NCBI RefSeq assembly: GCF_031157255.1
Contig: NZ_JAVIFX010000024.1
Coordinates: 60,715 to 124,714 of the forward strand
Source of the DNA: Bradyrhizobium sp. LHD-71
Lineage (GTDB): Bacteria > Pseudomonadota > Alphaproteobacteria > Rhizobiales > Xanthobacteraceae
Direction of reading: 5' to 3'
Length of the DNA: 64,000 bases
Below, in pieces: positions 6,620 through 16,082 of this stretch. How positions within the stretch are numbered: position 1 is the first letter of the stretch; every line of letters begins with the position of its first letter. The notes beneath the pieces were generated by a model. That model was given only the letters and a program-made list of their open reading frames with translations, had not been told where the DNA came from and searched no databases. The translations under genes and the position numbers were made by a program.

Positions 6620-9052
6620 CTACGCGGCGCGTGCGCCGCTCGTGCCGGGAGGCGGCTCGACCTTCCGCTCTTCAAGGCCGGCAGAGATCGCGTCTTCGAC
6701 GCGCTCCAGCCAGACGAACTCGAGCTTGTCGCGCACCTCTTCTGAAATTTCTTCGAGGTCCTTGCGATTGCGGGCCGGCATCATCACGCGCTTGAGCCCG
6801 GCCCGCGCCGCAGCCGCCGATTTTTCCTTGATGCCTCCGACCGGCAGCACCAGGCCGCGCAGGCTGATCTCGCCGGTCATGGCCGTATCACTGCGGACCG
6901 TCCGGCCCGTCAGCAACGATACGAGCGCTGAATAGATCGCCACGCCTGCGCTCGGCCCGTCCTTAGGGATGGCACCCGCCGGAACGTGAATATGAACGTC
7001 GCTCTTTTCGAACAGCGCGGGATCGACGCCGATGGCGCTCGCATTGCTTTTCACGAGACTGAGCGCGGCCTGGGCGCTCTCGCGCATGACCTCTCCCAGT
7101 TGACCGGTCAGAATCAGCCTGCCGTTGCCGGGAATGCGTGTCGCCTCGACAAACAGAATGTCGCCGCCCACCGGAGTCCAGGCGAGGCCGGTCGCAACGC
7201 CCGGAACGCTGGTGCGCATCGCCACCTCGTTCTCGAATTGCGGTGGCCCAAGAATGGTGGCCAGATCGCTCGCGTCGATACGTACCTTCTCGGTGCTCCC
7301 CTCGGCGATCTGCACTGCGGCATGGCGCAGTGCTTTGCCGATTTCGCGTTCCAGGTTTCGCACGCCGGCTTCGCGCGTATACCGTTGAATGATGGCGTGA
7401 AGCGCGTCGTCAGTGATGTCGGCCTGACCTTCGCGAAGCCCGTTGTTTTCCAATTGCCGCCGTACGAGATATCGGCGCGCAATCTGCAGCTTTTCGTTCT
7501 CAGTGTAACCCGCCAGGGTGATCACCTCCATTCGGTCGCGCAACGGACCGGGAACGGTGTCGAGAATATTGGCGGTCGTCACGAATACGACTGCGCTCAG
7601 GTCGAATGGAACGCCGAGATAGTTGTCACGGAACGTGTTGTTCTGTTCCGGGTCGAGCACCTCGAGCAAGGCTGCCGACGGATCGCCCTGAATACCGGCG
7701 CCGAGCTTGTCGATCTCATCCAGCATCATCACGCAATTGCGCGCACCGGCTTTTCGAATGGCCTGAATGATATTGCCGGGCAGTGCGCCAATATAGGTGC
7801 GTCGATGGCCGCGAATTTCCGCTTCATCGTGCACTCCGCCGAGACTGACGCGCGTGAACTTGCGATCCATGGCGCGAGCGATCGACTGTCCAAGTGATGT
7901 CTTTCCGACACCCGGCGGCCCGACGAAGCACAGGATGGGCGCCTTGCCATGCGGCGCGAGCTTGCGGACCGCGAGATACTCCACAATGCGCCGCTTGATC
8001 TTCTCCAGTCCGTAGTGATCCTCGTCAAGGATCCGTCGCGCTTCGGCGATATCGATCGGCTTCTCCTCCGGCAGAGCCCAAGGCAACTCGATCAGCCAAT
8101 CGATATAGGTGCGTGTCATGCCGTACTCGGCAGCCGCTTCGGGCATTCGTTCCAGTCGGCGTAGCTCCTTACGCGCCTGCTCCTCCACATCCTTCGGCAT
8201 TTGCGCCTTGGTGATCGCTTCCGAAAGCTCCGCCACCTCGGCCCCTTTGCCGTCGCCCTCCCCAAGCTGACGCTGGATAGCCGCCATCTGCTCGCGCAAC
8301 AGCACCTCGCGCTGCCGCTTGTCCAGCGCAACCTTTGTCTGCTCACCGATCTCATGAGACAGACGCAGAACTTCGATACGTTCGGCCAGCAGGCGCGACA
8401 CCTTCTCGATGCGAGCACTCACATCGATCGTTTCGAGAATTTCCTGCTTCTCTTCCCGCTTCAAGTCCATGTAGGCAGCGACGAAGTCTGCCAATTCCCC
8501 AGGACCAGCGACATTCTGAACGGCCGCCACAAGCTCCTGCGGAATCTGCGGCATAAGCTGCAACGCTTCGACAGCTTCGCGCTGCAAGTTCAGGAATCGC
8601 GCTTCGATCTCGGGCGTCTGCGTATCCGGCTCCTCAATGCGCTGCACGCGCGCCACCATGAATGGCCGGCCGCCCAAAAACTCCAGCACTCTGAATCGTT
8701 GCTGCCCCTGACATACGAGATGATGCGAGCCGTCAGCGGCGGTGACGTAGCGCACGATGTTCGCCACGGTGCCAACGCGGTAGAGGTCGATCTGGTCCGG
8801 CTCTTCGAGCTCGGGATCGCGCTGCGCGAGAATGCCGACCTGATGCTGGCCGCGAATGGCCTCTTGCGCCGCCGCAACCGAACGCGGACGGCTGACTGTG
8901 ATCGGAAAGACAATGCCGGGAAAGAGCACGACCTGGCGCAGTGGGATGAGGATCAACGCATCTTCCGGAAGCTCAGTCGGAGTCTTGCCGGAATCGCGGA
9001 CGGACGCTGCTGCAGCGGATTCGGCTTCGGTCGATGCTTCGTCGATGACCAT
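6620..9052 (-). CDS. lon: ATP-dependent Lon protease
   Basis: An 810-residue Lon protease. The N-terminal substrate-recognition domain starts near residue 33 ([18 protein letters not shown]), the AAA+ module has Walker [12 protein letters not shown] (about 377-386) and Walker B MMLDEIDK (about 442-449), and the protease domain carries the Ser/Lys dyad in KDGPSAGVA (Ser701) and IKEKSAAA (Lys744), with the 43-residue spacing known from E. coli Lon. It degrades misfolded and regulatory proteins in the cytoplasm. It begins 15 nt downstream of the hsp20 gene and is almost certainly co-transcribed with it, which points to a heat-shock-dedicated Lon, perhaps a second copy besides the clpX-linked lon that is usual in this group. 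Confidence 0.97.
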   Translation of the reverse strand: MVIDEASTEAESAAAASVRDSGKTPTELPEDALILIPLRQVVLFPGIVFPITVSRPRSVAAAQEAIRGQHQVGILAQRDPELEEPDQIDLYRVGTVANIVRYVTAADGSHHLVCQGQQRFRVLEFLGGRPFMVARVQRIEEPDTQTPEIEARFLNLQREAVEALQLMPQIPQELVAAVQNVAGPGELADFVAAYMDLKREEKQEILETIDVSARIEKVSRLLAERIEVLRLSHEIGEQTKVALDKRQREVLLREQMAAIQRQLGEGDGKGAEVAELSEAITKAQMPKDVEEQARKELRRLERMPEAAAEYGMTRTYIDWLIELPWALPEEKPIDIAEARRILDEDHYGLEKIKRRIVEYLAVRKLAPHGKAPILCFVGPPGVGKTSLGQSIARAMDRKFTRVSLGGVHDEAEIRGHRRTYIGALPGNIIQAIRKAGARNCVMMLDEIDKLGAGIQGDPSAALLEVLDPEQNNTFRDNYLGVPFDLSAVVFVTTANILDTVPGPLRDRMEVITLAGYTENEKLQIARRYLVRRQLENNGLREGQADITDDALHAIIQRYTREAGVRNLEREIGKALRHAAVQIAEGSTEKVRIDASDLATILGPPQFENEVAMRTSVPGVATGLAWTPVGGDILFVEATRIPGNGRLILTGQLGEVMRESAQAALSLVKSNASAIGVDPALFEKSDVHIHVPAGAIPKDGPSAGVAIYSALVSLLTGRTVRSDTAMTGEISLRGLVLPVGGIKEKSAAAARAGLKRVMMPARNRKDLEEISEEVRDKLEFVWLERVEDAISAGLEERKVEPPPGTSGARAA

Positions 9053-9067
9053 GCAACCACTCCACTC

Positions 9068-9472
9068 TCATCCCGCCTTGTTCAAACGGATCAGCAGACA
9101 TCCGTTCACTGCGCCGCGATCAATGCTGTCGTAACGACCCGGTGGCAGCGGGAGACGTCGCGCGAAGTGCCCCTGCGGCAATTCCAGCCGATGAATGATC
9201 GCATCGTGGAGCTCCGCCGGAAGCGTGCGCGTGCCGGCGATGACCAATTCGCCATCCTCTATGACGGCTTCGACCCGATCAGGGTCGACGCCCGGCAGTG
9301 CGACAAGGACCAGGACATGCCGCGCAGTCTCCAAGACGTCCGCAGGTGGCTCCCAGACCGGGGTGCGTCTCGAGCGCTGCAGTTGGAAAAACTGGCGATG
9401 CAGACGTTCCGCGCGTGCGAGCATCTCGCACGCCTCCGACCACATCCATGCGTCCGCCTTCGGCGCGGCCAT
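9068..9472 (-). CDS. Hsp20/alpha-crystallin family small heat-shock protein
   Basis: A 134-residue small heat-shock protein. The alpha-crystallin domain covers most of the chain: PPADVLETARHVLVLVALPGV, then IEDGELVIAGTR and HRLELPQGHFARRLPLP, ending in the conserved NGCLLIRL strand. The N-terminal arm is short (about 40 residues). It is an ATP-independent holdase. A strong AGGAGG precedes the ATG at 9470-9472, with an alternative TTG between them. It leads the hsp20-lon operon, coupling holding of unfolded proteins with their degradation. Confidence 0.93.
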   Translation of the reverse strand: MAAPKADAWMWSEACEMLARAERLHRQFFQLQRSRRTPVWEPPADVLETARHVLVLVALPGVDPDRVEAVIEDGELVIAGTRTLPAELHDAIIHRLELPQGHFARRLPLPPGRYDSIDRGAVNGCLLIRLNKAG

Positions 9473-9733
9473 CTCGGTCCAATCCTCCTGTCAGGCCCCC
9501 GTCAGCGGAACCCGCAGTTCTGGATAACGCGGAGTTGGCAGGTTGGTTCTTCGCTGCCGTGCTCTTAAATCCACTATTGGCGGCGGCGCGGCCTTCGGCC
9601 GACGCGGTGATGGCGCCAGGCTATGCACCTGGAATTTAAAACCTGAGCGAAATTCTGCCGCCAACAACGAACGAGCCGTCTTGATCGGGCCTATATTCGA
9701 TCAGCCGCATCGACGGCGTTCTGGCGCGACCTC

Positions 9734-10123
9734 TCACCACCAACCGAAGCCAGAACCGGCCAGGTAAACGCCGATCATGATCGCAAACAGGCCGCCGCCA
9801 AGATACCAGGCCGGCGTGTTGAACGTACCAATGACCTTCTCGACCAGATCGTCAGGGAGAATCAGGTAGGCGGTCGCTTCAATGACTGCGAGCCAGCCCA
9901 GCAAAGAAATGATCGCTGCCGGCGGCGACGACCAGACATTGTGCGCCACGACGAGGAAAAGTCCCGCCAGAAGCTCGATGGTTGACATGACAACGCGCGT
10001 TAGGCGCTCCTCAACGAAGGCACCGAAGACCGGGACGAAATAACGCCTTCGAATCATGATGGCCGCACCCATGATGATGAGGGCGAGTCCAAGAACCTTC
10101 GAAAGATAGATTGTGAGCGGCAT
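9734..10123 (-). CDS. small integral membrane protein of unknown function
   Basis: A 129-residue protein with four predicted transmembrane segments: IYLSKVLGLALIIMGAAIMI at the N-terminus, STIELLAGLFLVVAHNVW, IISLLGWLAVIEATAYLI and YLGGGLFAIMIGVYLAGSGF. No catalytic motif is visible. I start at the ATG 10121-10123; a TTG two codons earlier is also possible. It lies upstream of hsp20 on the same strand with a gap of about 260 nt, which holds the hsp20 promoter region. I do not recognise a named family. Confidence 0.7.
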   Translation of the reverse strand: MPLTIYLSKVLGLALIIMGAAIMIRRRYFVPVFGAFVEERLTRVVMSTIELLAGLFLVVAHNVWSSPPAAIISLLGWLAVIEATAYLILPDDLVEKVIGTFNTPAWYLGGGLFAIMIGVYLAGSGFGWW

Positions 10124-10312
10124 GGGCAATGCAATCCGTCAAGCGCCTCTGTGCTCTACAACCGGGACCTTCGACCGCCGTTCCGTGCACGTCCGGCTTG
10201 CTCTTGCAGCGCGCTTGACGAGACGACACCGTTCACGTGTCGGGGATCCGCCATAAACGTGCGCACCCGTTCAATAATGCAGGCGATCTGCCAAAGGCAG
10301 ACCTATCTGAAA

Positions 10313-11743
10313 TCAACCAGCGGAACGGTGTCTGGGCGCAGCAAATGGCGAAAGGTCGCGCTTGAGAAAAGCACCCTGCCCCGGTTTGCCGACGATCTCG
10401 CCATCCTGCACCATGACGTTGCCTCGCAGCAGGGTCATGACGGGCCATCCTGTGACTTCGAGGCCCTCATAAGGCGTATAATCCGCGCCGTGATGCAGCA
10501 ATTCCTGCCGAATGGTTGTCGTGCGCTGCGGATCCCACAGCACGATGTCGGCATCGAAGCCGGGTGCGATCGAGCCTTTGCGTGGGTAGAGCCCATACAT
10601 CTTGGCGTGATTGGTCGACGTCAGCGCCACGAACTCATTGAGCGTGATGCGCCCCTCATTCACGCCTTTCGAGAAGAGGATCTGCATCCGGGTTTCCACG
10701 CCTGGAATTCCATTCGGGACCCAGCGGAACGATGTACGGGATTTCGGATGGAGCTTGCCCTCTGCGCTGTCATAGCGGAACGGGCAATGATCGGAAGAAA
10801 ACGTCTGAAACACACCGGCGCGAAAGCCTTCCCAGATTGCGTCCCAGCTGGCCCTGTCTCGTGGCGGCGGCGAACAGACGTACTTGCCGCCTGTCTCGTC
10901 CATGTTGAGGCCCTTCAGGTCTTCCGCCGTGAGCGCGATGTATTGCGGACAGGTTTCCCCGTAGATCTTCAACCCTTTGCGTTGCGCCCACAGGATCTGC
11001 TCCATGGGCTCCCGCCCGGAGACGTGCACGATCATGATTGGAACGTCGGTCAGCTCGGCATGGCTGATTGCACGATGCGTCGCTTCCCGCTCAACGGATT
11101 CAGGGCGCGAGACGGCGTGATAATAGGGCGCGGTTTTGCCCGACCGCTCCAGTCGTTCCGTCATGTAGCGGATCGCGTCGTATCCCTCGCAATGAACCAT
11201 GACGAGCGCCGAGCAGTCGCGCGCGCAGTCGAACACGTCCAGCATCTGGCGATCGCTGAGGACCAGGTCGTCATAGGTCATGAACACCTTGAATGACGTA
11301 TAACCGTCCGCGACCAGCGCCGGCAGCTCTTGCCCGAGCACGCCGGGACTTGGGTCCGAAATGATGAGATGGAAGCCATAGTCGGTATAACAGCGACCAT
11401 CGGCCAGCTTGTGATAATCGGTTACGCAGCCGCGAAGCGAGGCGCCGCGCGGCTGCAGTGCAAACGGGATGACCGTCGTCGTCCCGCCTGCGATCGCCGA
11501 GCGCGTCCCGCTTTCGAAATCGTCGGCCATCACGGCATCTCCGGACGGCTGGGCCAGATGCACGTGGCTGTCGATCCCGCCCGGCATGACCAGCAGCCCG
11601 CCCGCGTCGATCTCTTTCGCGCCTCCCTTGATATTCTGCGCCACAGACTGGATGCGCCCGCCAGAAATGGCGACATCCGCGCGGAATGTGTCGGCTGCCG
11701 TGACAACTGTGCCGCCGCGGATCACTACATCGAATTCAGCCAT
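10313..11743 (-). CDS. dihydropyrimidinase/D-hydantoinase
   Basis: A 476-residue cyclic amidohydrolase that opens dihydropyrimidine or 5-substituted hydantoin rings. All binuclear metal ligands are visible: His60 and His62 in GIDSHVHL, the carboxylated lysine Lys152 in TSFKVFMTY, His184 in VHCEG, His240 in IVHVSG and Asp318 in SSDHCPF. Length is normal. AGGAGC precedes the ATG. It ends the minus-strand arm of a catabolic cluster, after two Asp/Glu-racemase-superfamily genes and an ABC ATPase and permease. The combination suggests uptake and hydrolysis of a hydantoin-like or cyclic imide compound. The natural substrate is not determined. Confidence 0.93.
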   Translation of the reverse strand: MAEFDVVIRGGTVVTAADTFRADVAISGGRIQSVAQNIKGGAKEIDAGGLLVMPGGIDSHVHLAQPSGDAVMADDFESGTRSAIAGGTTTVIPFALQPRGASLRGCVTDYHKLADGRCYTDYGFHLIISDPSPGVLGQELPALVADGYTSFKVFMTYDDLVLSDRQMLDVFDCARDCSALVMVHCEGYDAIRYMTERLERSGKTAPYYHAVSRPESVEREATHRAISHAELTDVPIMIVHVSGREPMEQILWAQRKGLKIYGETCPQYIALTAEDLKGLNMDETGGKYVCSPPPRDRASWDAIWEGFRAGVFQTFSSDHCPFRYDSAEGKLHPKSRTSFRWVPNGIPGVETRMQILFSKGVNEGRITLNEFVALTSTNHAKMYGLYPRKGSIAPGFDADIVLWDPQRTTTIRQELLHHGADYTPYEGLEVTGWPVMTLLRGNVMVQDGEIVGKPGQGAFLKRDLSPFAAPRHRSAG

Positions 11744-11797
11744 TGAATGCTCCTGTCGAAGCGACTTTGCCCGTGATCGGCGCCGGCCGCACGTTCA

Positions 11798-12568
11798 TCA
11801 ACCCGCCTTCAGCTCCGCATCGGCATCGCTGTGCTCTATCCTGCGTGCGAGCGCGTCAGGCAGCCCGATGGTCGATTTCGCCGGCGGCCTGCGAAACGTT
11901 CCCGCGGAGGCCTTGACCGTGGCCAATCCCACCAGCAACTCGGCCTGCTTCACCGAGGCAGCAACCTGATCGACCACGGGGACCGGAATGCGGTTCGCGA
12001 CCTTCGGCGCCAGGCCGGTCAGTGGCGCGCCGCCCATGATGATGACATCCGCATCGCGCTCGTGGACCGCGCGCAACGCCATCTGAACGAGCAGGTCCTC
12101 CTTCTCCTCCTGAACATCGCTGACCTGCCGGATCGGACTGTCCAGCATAGTCACCCCGGCGCAGCGAGCTGTCAGGCCGTGCATCGCGACACATTCTTCA
12201 TACCAGGGGCCGAGAGCGCGCGCGAAGGTGACGATGGCAAAGCGCCTCCCGAGCATGCACGCGCTGAGCATTGCGGCTTCGGCCATGCCGACGATCGGGA
12301 TATCGAACAACTCGCGCGCGCCGAACAGGCCCGGGTCACCGAACGCTGCGATGATCGCCGCGTCGACGCTGTGATGATGTTCCGCGAGCATTTCCAGTGC
12401 GATTGCACCGCCGATCTGGGCTTCAGCGCGGCTGGCGATATAAGGAACGCCGCGGGTCGCCGTCACCGGCACCATGGTCGTGCCCGGCGCCTTTGCCGCC
12501 TCCGCAGTCTGGAGCATCCGCGCTGTCATCGCGTCGCTGGTATTCGGATTGAGGAGCAATATCCGCAT
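11798..12568 (-). CDS. Asp/Glu/hydantoin racemase family protein lacking both canonical cysteines
   Basis: A 256-residue member of the Asp/Glu/hydantoin racemase family (opening MRILLLNPNTSDAMT; GVPYIASRAEAQIGGA; IPVPVVDQV). In characterised hydantoin racemases the two catalytic cysteines lie in ACFDD- and LGCAG-type motifs. Here those positions read IIAAFGDPGL (Ala75) and IIMGGAPLTGL (Gly180), so both cysteines appear to be replaced. It may therefore not racemise by the two-base thiol mechanism and could isomerise, lyse or bind a related substrate. It sits 15 nt downstream of a second superfamily member and 54 nt upstream of the hydantoinase. Confidence 0.82.
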   Translation of the reverse strand: MRILLLNPNTSDAMTARMLQTAEAAKAPGTTMVPVTATRGVPYIASRAEAQIGGAIALEMLAEHHHSVDAAIIAAFGDPGLFGARELFDIPIVGMAEAAMLSACMLGRRFAIVTFARALGPWYEECVAMHGLTARCAGVTMLDSPIRQVSDVQEEKEDLLVQMALRAVHERDADVIIMGGAPLTGLAPKVANRIPVPVVDQVAASVKQAELLVGLATVKASAGTFRRPPAKSTIGLPDALARRIEHSDADAELKAG

Positions 12569-12582
12569 GATGAATGCTGCCC

Positions 12583-13356
12583 TTATGAGCGGCGCGCGGT
12601 CGCCGCGTGTGCGGCAGCCGACGCCTCAGTCTCGGAAGAAAAAAGACTACCCCACTCGCGCAATCCGGACATCGCAGCGCCCGCCAGCCGCATGCTTTTC
12701 CACAGAGTCACGGCGACGGAGTCGTACACTGGAATGCCGAGTTGCTTCTCAAGGCGCGCGGCGATGCGCGCGCCGCGCATATTCGTGCAAACAATAGCCA
12801 CCGCATCGCAGCCTTTTGCTGCGACCGCCGTGACCAGGCCTTCGATCGCCTCTTCCGTCACCTCGGCGAAAGAAAAGTTGTCGCTCAGCTCGAGACATCG
12901 TTCGGACGTGCACCGGAAACCGCCAGCCTCGAGATTTGTGATGATCTTGTCCTGCACGTCACGCGTATAGGGCGTCACCAGACCAACGTTTCGCAATCCG
13001 ACCGATCGCATAATTTCGTCCAGCGCAAGAACCGACGACGTCGCCGGAATGCCTGTGGCCGCCTCGATATCGCGACACAGCTGCCTGTCGCTTTCGAGTC
13101 CTGTCCAACTGGCCGACGTTCCATTCCACGCAATGACATCGACCTTGGCGTGAGCAAGGAGCTCCGCCGCTTGCAGCATCGTATTGGCTGCGAACTGATC
13201 GAGCGCCGAACGGGACAGGGCAATCTCAGTGACCTTGAACCGGCTGAAATGGACCGTCGTGGCGGGACAATCCCGCATCATATGCATCAGCATGGGCTCT
13301 AGCACCGTGTTCGACGACGGCGTCAGCATTCCGAGGCGCGCGGCCTTCAGCGGCAT
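12583..13356 (-). CDS. Asp/Glu racemase superfamily protein, arylmalonate decarboxylase/maleate isomerase-like
   Basis: A 257-residue protein starting at MPLKAARLGM (ATG at 13354-13356, preceded by GGAGAG). The LGMLTPSSNTVLEP opening is typical of the maleate isomerase/arylmalonate decarboxylase branch. The first active-site position has WNGTSASWTG (Gly79, no Cys) and the second has AIVCTNMRGA (Cys190). A glycine-threonine-serine loop plus a single cysteine is the arrangement known in arylmalonate decarboxylase, whereas racemases and maleate isomerase use two cysteines. A decarboxylase or isomerase acting on a hydantoin-pathway intermediate is a reasonable inference. Confidence 0.8.
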   Translation of the reverse strand: MPLKAARLGMLTPSSNTVLEPMLMHMMRDCPATTVHFSRFKVTEIALSRSALDQFAANTMLQAAELLAHAKVDVIAWNGTSASWTGLESDRQLCRDIEAATGIPATSSVLALDEIMRSVGLRNVGLVTPYTRDVQDKIITNLEAGGFRCTSERCLELSDNFSFAEVTEEAIEGLVTAVAAKGCDAVAIVCTNMRGARIAARLEKQLGIPVYDSVAVTLWKSMRLAGAAMSGLREWGSLFSSETEASAAAHAATARRS

Positions 13357-13421
13357 CGTTGTACTCTCCGACAAGCCTCGCACGGCAGCACGACGGCGGC
13401 CGGGCTTCTTTCAGGAAGGCC

Positions 13422-14198
13422 TTACGCGGCCTGCCTCGACATCCGGGACTCATCGCGGATAAGTCCCAACACACGGCGCTTGGCCTCGTTGAATTCCGGA
13501 CTGGTCACGTCGCGCGGACGCGGCATGTCGAAGTCGAAATAGTCGCGAATACGACCGGGCCGCCTGCTCATCACGGCGATGCGGTTGCCGAGCAACAACG
13601 CTTCATCGACGCTGTGGGTGACGAAAACGATCGTGCACCTGATCCGCTGCCAGATCTGAACCAGCTCTTCCTGCATCTCGATCTTGGTCTGGGCATCGAG
13701 CGCCGCAAACGGCTCGTCCATCAGAATAACCCGCGGATTCATCAGCAGGGCCCGCGCAATGCCGACACGCTGGTTCATACCGCCCGAGAGTTCGGATGGA
13801 AAGTGGGCCTCGAACCCCTTCAGGCCGACGAGATCGATGAACTCCTGCGCGCGGGCGCGGCGCTCGGCCTTGCGAATCCCGGAGAGTTTCAGATGGAAGG
13901 CGACATTGTCGGCGACGTTCAGCCACGGCATCAGAGTCGGCTGCTGGAATACGACCCCGCGATCGGCGCCGGGCTTCTGCACGACAACGCCGCCGACTTC
14001 GATGCGGCCGGACGTCGGCTTGTCGAAGCCCGCGATCATGTTCAGGAGCGTGGACTTGCCGCAGCCCGACGGTCCAAGCAGGCAGACGAAATCGTGGTCG
14101 TTGATTGTCAGGCTGACGTTGTCGACTGCGAGAATGTCGGCGTTGCGCTGCCGGTCGGTGAACGACTTGACGATGTTCGAAATCACAATCTCGGCCAC
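13422..14198 (-). CDS. ABC transporter ATP-binding protein (NitT/TauT family)
   Basis: ATPase of 258 residues. Walker A is GPSGCGKST, the Q-loop is VVFQQPTLMPW, the signature is LSGGMNQR, Walker B is VILMDEPFAALD and the H-loop is IVFVTHSVDEAL. The start is taken as GTG at 14196-14198, just after the permease stop (TGAGCGTG) and behind GGGAGGG, because homology begins with VAEIVISNIVKSF. The longer upstream frame is a shadow of the permease. It powers the importer whose binding protein is encoded on the opposite arm of the cluster. Confidence 0.92.
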   Translation of the reverse strand: MAEIVISNIVKSFTDRQRNADILAVDNVSLTINDHDFVCLLGPSGCGKSTLLNMIAGFDKPTSGRIEVGGVVVQKPGADRGVVFQQPTLMPWLNVADNVAFHLKLSGIRKAERRARAQEFIDLVGLKGFEAHFPSELSGGMNQRVGIARALLMNPRVILMDEPFAALDAQTKIEMQEELVQIWQRIRCTIVFVTHSVDEALLLGNRIAVMSRRPGRIRDYFDFDMPRPRDVTSPEFNEAKRRVLGLIRDESRMSRQAA

Positions 14199-14200
14199 GC

Positions 14201-15052
14201 TCAGCCCTCCCGGCTTTGGATGGTGGACGCGCGCTGCCAGCGCAAAACCCGGTTCATGAGCAGCTTGATGGCGATATCCGAGAGATAGCCGAGCAAGCCG
14301 ATCGAGACCATCGATGCGATGACCATGTCGTAGCGCAGGAAATAGTAGGTATCCCAGAGGACGTAGCCGACGCCGCTCTTCACGGCGACCATCTCGGCGG
14401 TCACGGTCAACATCCAGGCCGAGCCGACGCCGATGCGGAGTCCCGCAAAGATCGACGGCAGCGCCGCGGGCACCACGACGTTCCACAACAGCTGCCGCTC
14501 CGACGCCCCCATCATCGCCCCCGCGCGGATCAGGTTGCGGTCGATCGTCTTCACGCCGTGGATGGTATTCATGAGGATGGGGAAGAACGAGCCGAGAAAC
14601 ACCAGGAAGATCGCCGGTTTGTCAGCGATGCCGAACCAAATGATGGCCAGCGGGATCCATGACACCGGCGGGATCGGCCGCAACATCTGCAACGTGGGCT
14701 CGACTGTCTTTTCGATGAAGCGCGACCAGCCGATGCCCGTGCCAATAATCACGCCGATCAGTGCGGCGATGCCGAAGCCCGCCGCAACACGGCTCGAACT
14801 CGCCAGCACGTGCCTGATCCACGTGCCGGCATAGTCCTGCGTGCTGCCGTCGATGGCGAACATCCAGTCCGCCAGTGCAGCGAGCACGGCCGATGGCGGC
14901 GGCAGTAGCGCGGGCGGGAGATAGCCCGAACGCGAGAATGCTTCCCAGCCGATGAGGATGAGCAACGGGACCGTGATCCGTTCGATCTTCGACTGGATTT
15001 GTCGCCACGCCAGTCCAGGCGCTGGATAGAGCCGTTCGGTAGCCGCCCGCAC
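14201..15052 (-). CDS. ABC transporter permease (NitT/TauT family)
   Basis: Inner-membrane permease of 283 residues. Hydrophobic segments include ITVPLLILIGWEAF, AAGFGIAALIGVIIGTGIGW and SMVSIGLLGYLSDIAIKLLM, and the EAA-type loop reads IRAGAMMGASERQLLWNVVVPAALP. I choose the GTG at 15050-15052 because AGGAGG lies 5 nt upstream and because the 41 codons before it lack membrane-protein character. It is the first gene of the leftward arm and faces the GntR regulator. The neighbouring ATPase starts 2 nt after its stop. Confidence 0.9.
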   Translation of the reverse strand: MRAATERLYPAPGLAWRQIQSKIERITVPLLILIGWEAFSRSGYLPPALLPPPSAVLAALADWMFAIDGSTQDYAGTWIRHVLASSSRVAAGFGIAALIGVIIGTGIGWSRFIEKTVEPTLQMLRPIPPVSWIPLAIIWFGIADKPAIFLVFLGSFFPILMNTIHGVKTIDRNLIRAGAMMGASERQLLWNVVVPAALPSIFAGLRIGVGSAWMLTVTAEMVAVKSGVGYVLWDTYYFLRYDMVIASMVSIGLLGYLSDIAIKLLMNRVLRWQRASTIQSREG

Positions 15053-15179
15053 TGCGTCCTCCTGACTGCGTTCGTTCCTCCCGCTGGCGAAGAAAGAAAG
15101 CGGGAAGCAAGGCCGGCCGTTGCATATCGAGCCTTCTCTCGCGACCACAAGCACATTTTGCATGTTGCATACCATTTCC

Positions 15180-15201
15180 GCTTATTGACTACGGAATAAG
15201 C
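15180..15201. promoter_or_regulatory. inverted repeat GCTTATT-N8-AATAAGC: candidate GntR operator
   Basis: A perfect 7-bp dyad with an 8-nt centre lies in the divergent promoter region between the ABC permease and the GntR-type regulator gene. Its position and symmetry fit an operator that controls both arms of the catabolic cluster. The link to the regulator is inferred. Confidence 0.55.
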
Positions 15202-15280
15202 AGTTTTTGCCTACATAAATCGCGCTTTCGCCGCACAATTGGATGGAGCAGGCGCGCTCGAATTCGGTAGGAACGCTTCA

Positions 15281-16033
15281 ATGACAGCGAAGCCGAAAAC
15301 TCCTGCCGCGAAGCGTGGCCGTCCGCGCAAGGTGCGGAGCTTTCTTGCCGATGACAGCCTCAAGCTGGGGCGTACAGGCCTGCACGAACAAGCCGCACAG
15401 CGATTGCGCGACATGATCATCAGAGGCGACCTGCCTCCCGGCTCGGCGCTGGTCGAGAAGGATCTGTCGGAGGCCTTGGGCATTTCGCGAACACCACTGC
15501 GTGAAGCGATGAAGCTTCTGGCGCAGCAGGGCCTGATCGAGCTGCGGGCGAACCGCAGCGCGTGCGTTCGCACGATGCGCCTTTCCGAAATCTCCGATCT
15601 GTTCGAAGCACTGGCCGGCATCGAACGGCTTTCGGCCGAACTTGCGGCGAGCCGCATCACTGCTTCGCGGCTGGACGAGCTCCGGACGTTGCAGGAGGCC
15701 ATTGAACAGCATCATCGCGACGGCGAGCGCATGGCCTACTACGCAGCGAACCGCGACATTCACCGTGCGATCGTGCTGGCCGCCAACAATGTGCCACTGG
15801 CCGACGCCCATGCCGCGCTGCTCGCTCGCTCCGAACAGGTCCGGTACTTCGCATTGAGGCTCGAAGACCGCTGGGGTCAGTCGATCGAGGAGCACCGCCG
15901 CATCCTCGAAGCGATTGAGAAGCGGGATTCACGGCGAGCCGGCGAGCTTCTTGCAGCGCATGTCGCGCACACCGCTGAGGTCGTCGCCCGGTCGATCGAG
16001 AAGAGTTCCGATGCCCCGCGTAATGCAGCCTGA
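15281..16033 (+). CDS. GntR family transcriptional regulator (FadR/FCD subfamily)
   Basis: A 250-residue regulator. A basic N-terminal tail (KRGRPRKVRSF) is followed by the winged-helix domain, with MIIRGDLPPGSALVEKDLSEALGISRTPLREAMKLLAQQGLIEL split over residues 45-90, then an FCD ligand-binding domain of about 130 residues. In the FCD domain NRDIHRAIVLAANN and the SIEEHRRILEAIEKRD histidine motif are the usual metal/ligand sites. It probably senses an organic-acid intermediate and represses both cluster arms. A 7-bp dyad lies between it and the permease gene. The ATG at 15281 is preferred over upstream in-frame codons because homology begins near it. Confidence 0.92.
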   Translation: MTAKPKTPAAKRGRPRKVRSFLADDSLKLGRTGLHEQAAQRLRDMIIRGDLPPGSALVEKDLSEALGISRTPLREAMKLLAQQGLIELRANRSACVRTMRLSEISDLFEALAGIERLSAELAASRITASRLDELRTLQEAIEQHHRDGERMAYYAANRDIHRAIVLAANNVPLADAHAALLARSEQVRYFALRLEDRWGQSIEEHRRILEAIEKRDSRRAGELLAAHVAHTAEVVARSIEKSSDAPRNAA

Positions 16034-16082
16034 TGGAAAGCCTCGCTGTTTGTCCCGTTCACCCCGAAGTCGGAGATGTTCA

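Noticed and set aside
9473..9600. ROSE-type RNA thermometer upstream of hsp20
   Set aside because: A UUCC could pair with GGAG of the ribosome site, but only four pairs form and the ROSE consensus around UUGCU is not clear. Left as untested.
10151..11296. Long plus-strand frame of about 380 codons
   Set aside because: Antisense shadow of the hydantoinase gene; composition is Arg/His-rich and there is no homology.
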